Source: CAZJKO01 sp964546995
GTDB lineage: Bacteria; Bacillota_I; Bacilli_A; RF39; UBA660
Direction of reading: 5' to 3'
Assembly: GCA_964546995.1 (NCBI GenBank)
Contig: CAZJKO010000049.1
Span: forward strand, 1 to 6,258
DNA length: 6,258 nucleotides
Shown here: piece by piece, positions 5,955-6,258 of the stretch
Numbering within the stretch: the first letter of the stretch is position 1
How the letters are laid out: each line of letters opens with the position of its first letter
The notes under the pieces: model-generated
The model's input: the letters and a program-made list of their open reading frames with translations, nothing else
What the model was told of the DNA's origin: nothing
The model's database searches: none
Translations under genes and position numbers: made by a program

Positions 5955-6258
5955 TTAATCAAGCGACTCGTTTGATTTTTTAGCAATTCTAATTTTTTTA
6001 TTGTTTTTATCGGTCGTATGGCCAATTCTAGTTCTCTTTTTTGTCTTTGGATCAATCATCATAACGTTTGATGCATGAATAGGAGCTTCTACTTCAAGAA
6101 TTCCACCTGTTTCATTTCCGTTTCCTTTACGATGCTTTTTTACGATGTTGGCACCTTCGACGATCACTTTGTTTTCGTCTCTTAGCACTTTCGTAATCTT
6201 TCCTTCTTTTCCCTTGCTAGAACCAGCGATTACTACGACTTTATCTCCTACTTTAAAG
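5955..6258 (-). CDS. rplX: 50S ribosomal protein L24 (partial, first few residues beyond the window)
   Basis: One of the two initiator proteins of large-subunit assembly; it binds the 5' part of 23S rRNA. 100 residues are visible, read from the right edge in frame from base 6257. The N-terminal KOW motif is FKVGDKVVVIAGSSKGKEGK, so only about two residues (probably MK) are missing. The body contains VIVEGANIVKKHRK, GGILEVEAPIHASNVMMIDP and the ending RIAKKSNESLD. A GTG at 6186-6188 could look like a start, but it is the valine of KITKVLRDEN inside the KOW region, and the frame stays open and conserved upstream of it. The TAA stop is 17 bases before rplE. Confidence 0.97.
   Translation of the reverse strand, partial: FKVGDKVVVIAGSSKGKEGKITKVLRDENKVIVEGANIVKKHRKGNGNETGGILEVEAPIHASNVMMIDPKTKKRTRIGHTTDKNNKKIRIAKKSNESLD
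5957..5977 (-). other. Near-palindrome at the rplX-rplE junction
   Basis: On the minus strand the arms AATCAA and TTGATT (six perfect pairs) enclose ACGAGTCGC. The whole 21 bases are symmetric about the central base 5967 except for one A/C mismatch. It overlaps the last codons and first stop base of rplX and ends 7 bases before the rplE binding site. As RNA it could form a small hairpin. In E. coli the S8 repressor site is at this junction; whether this hairpin is such a site is inference only. Confidence 0.4.

Noticed and set aside
5955..6188. rplX starting at the GTG at 6186-6188
   Set aside because: The frame continues upstream to the window edge with a full KOW motif, so the GTG is an internal valine.
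1..6258. A novel defence, mobile or biosynthetic system
   Set aside because: Every stretch is accounted for by core translation and secretion genes in conserved order; no foreign gene or mobile-element signature is present.

Overview
The window holds one uninterrupted minus-strand block of the bacterial spc ribosomal-protein operon. Reading along the minus strand, from the right end of the window to the left, the order is rplX (5' tip cut off), rplE, rpsN, rpsH, rplF, rplR, rpsE, rplO, secY, adk, map and infA (3' part cut off). All 12 genes can be identified from their protein sequence and synteny. There is no gene-free stretch over 300 bases; the longest gap is 39 bases, between rpsN and rpsH. 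No transcription terminator, convincing internal promoter, tRNA, mobile element or CRISPR was seen. Open frames on the plus strand are antisense shadows.

The organism is a low-GC, Gram-positive-type bacterium. The signs are AT-rich DNA, strong AGGAGG-type ribosome binding sites, a 61-residue zinc-type S14, a four-cysteine zinc LID in adenylate kinase, and the secY-adk-map-infA order. TGA is a true stop codon (it ends map, adk and secY at family-typical places and forms ATGA overlaps), so the Mycoplasma/Spiroplasma code is excluded. rpmD (protein L30), which normally lies between rpsE and rplO, is absent and leaves no gap. Together these suggest a lineage of Bacilli near the Mollicutes/Erysipelotrichia that keeps the standard code (Acholeplasma-like or an uncultured gut group). 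That placement is inference.

Right part (about 2849-6258): L24, L5, S14, S8, L6, L18, S5 and L15, all of normal length, with short spacers that each carry a Shine-Dalgarno sequence. Left part (1-2847): SecY, adenylate kinase, methionine aminopeptidase and IF-1. Here packing is tightest: 1-base or 4-base overlaps or gaps, with several Shine-Dalgarno sequences lying inside the last codons of the gene before. The set couples ribosome assembly, membrane protein export, nucleotide balance, N-terminal methionine removal and translation initiation in one transcript.

This is core genome, not an accessory system. Points worth a second look are: a frame-shifted near-copy of the S14 C-terminal codons that fills the rpsN-rpsH spacer; an adenylate kinase P-loop that has lost two of its glycines; the clean loss of rpmD; and a near-palindrome at the rplX-rplE junction, where E. 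coli has its S8 repressor site.
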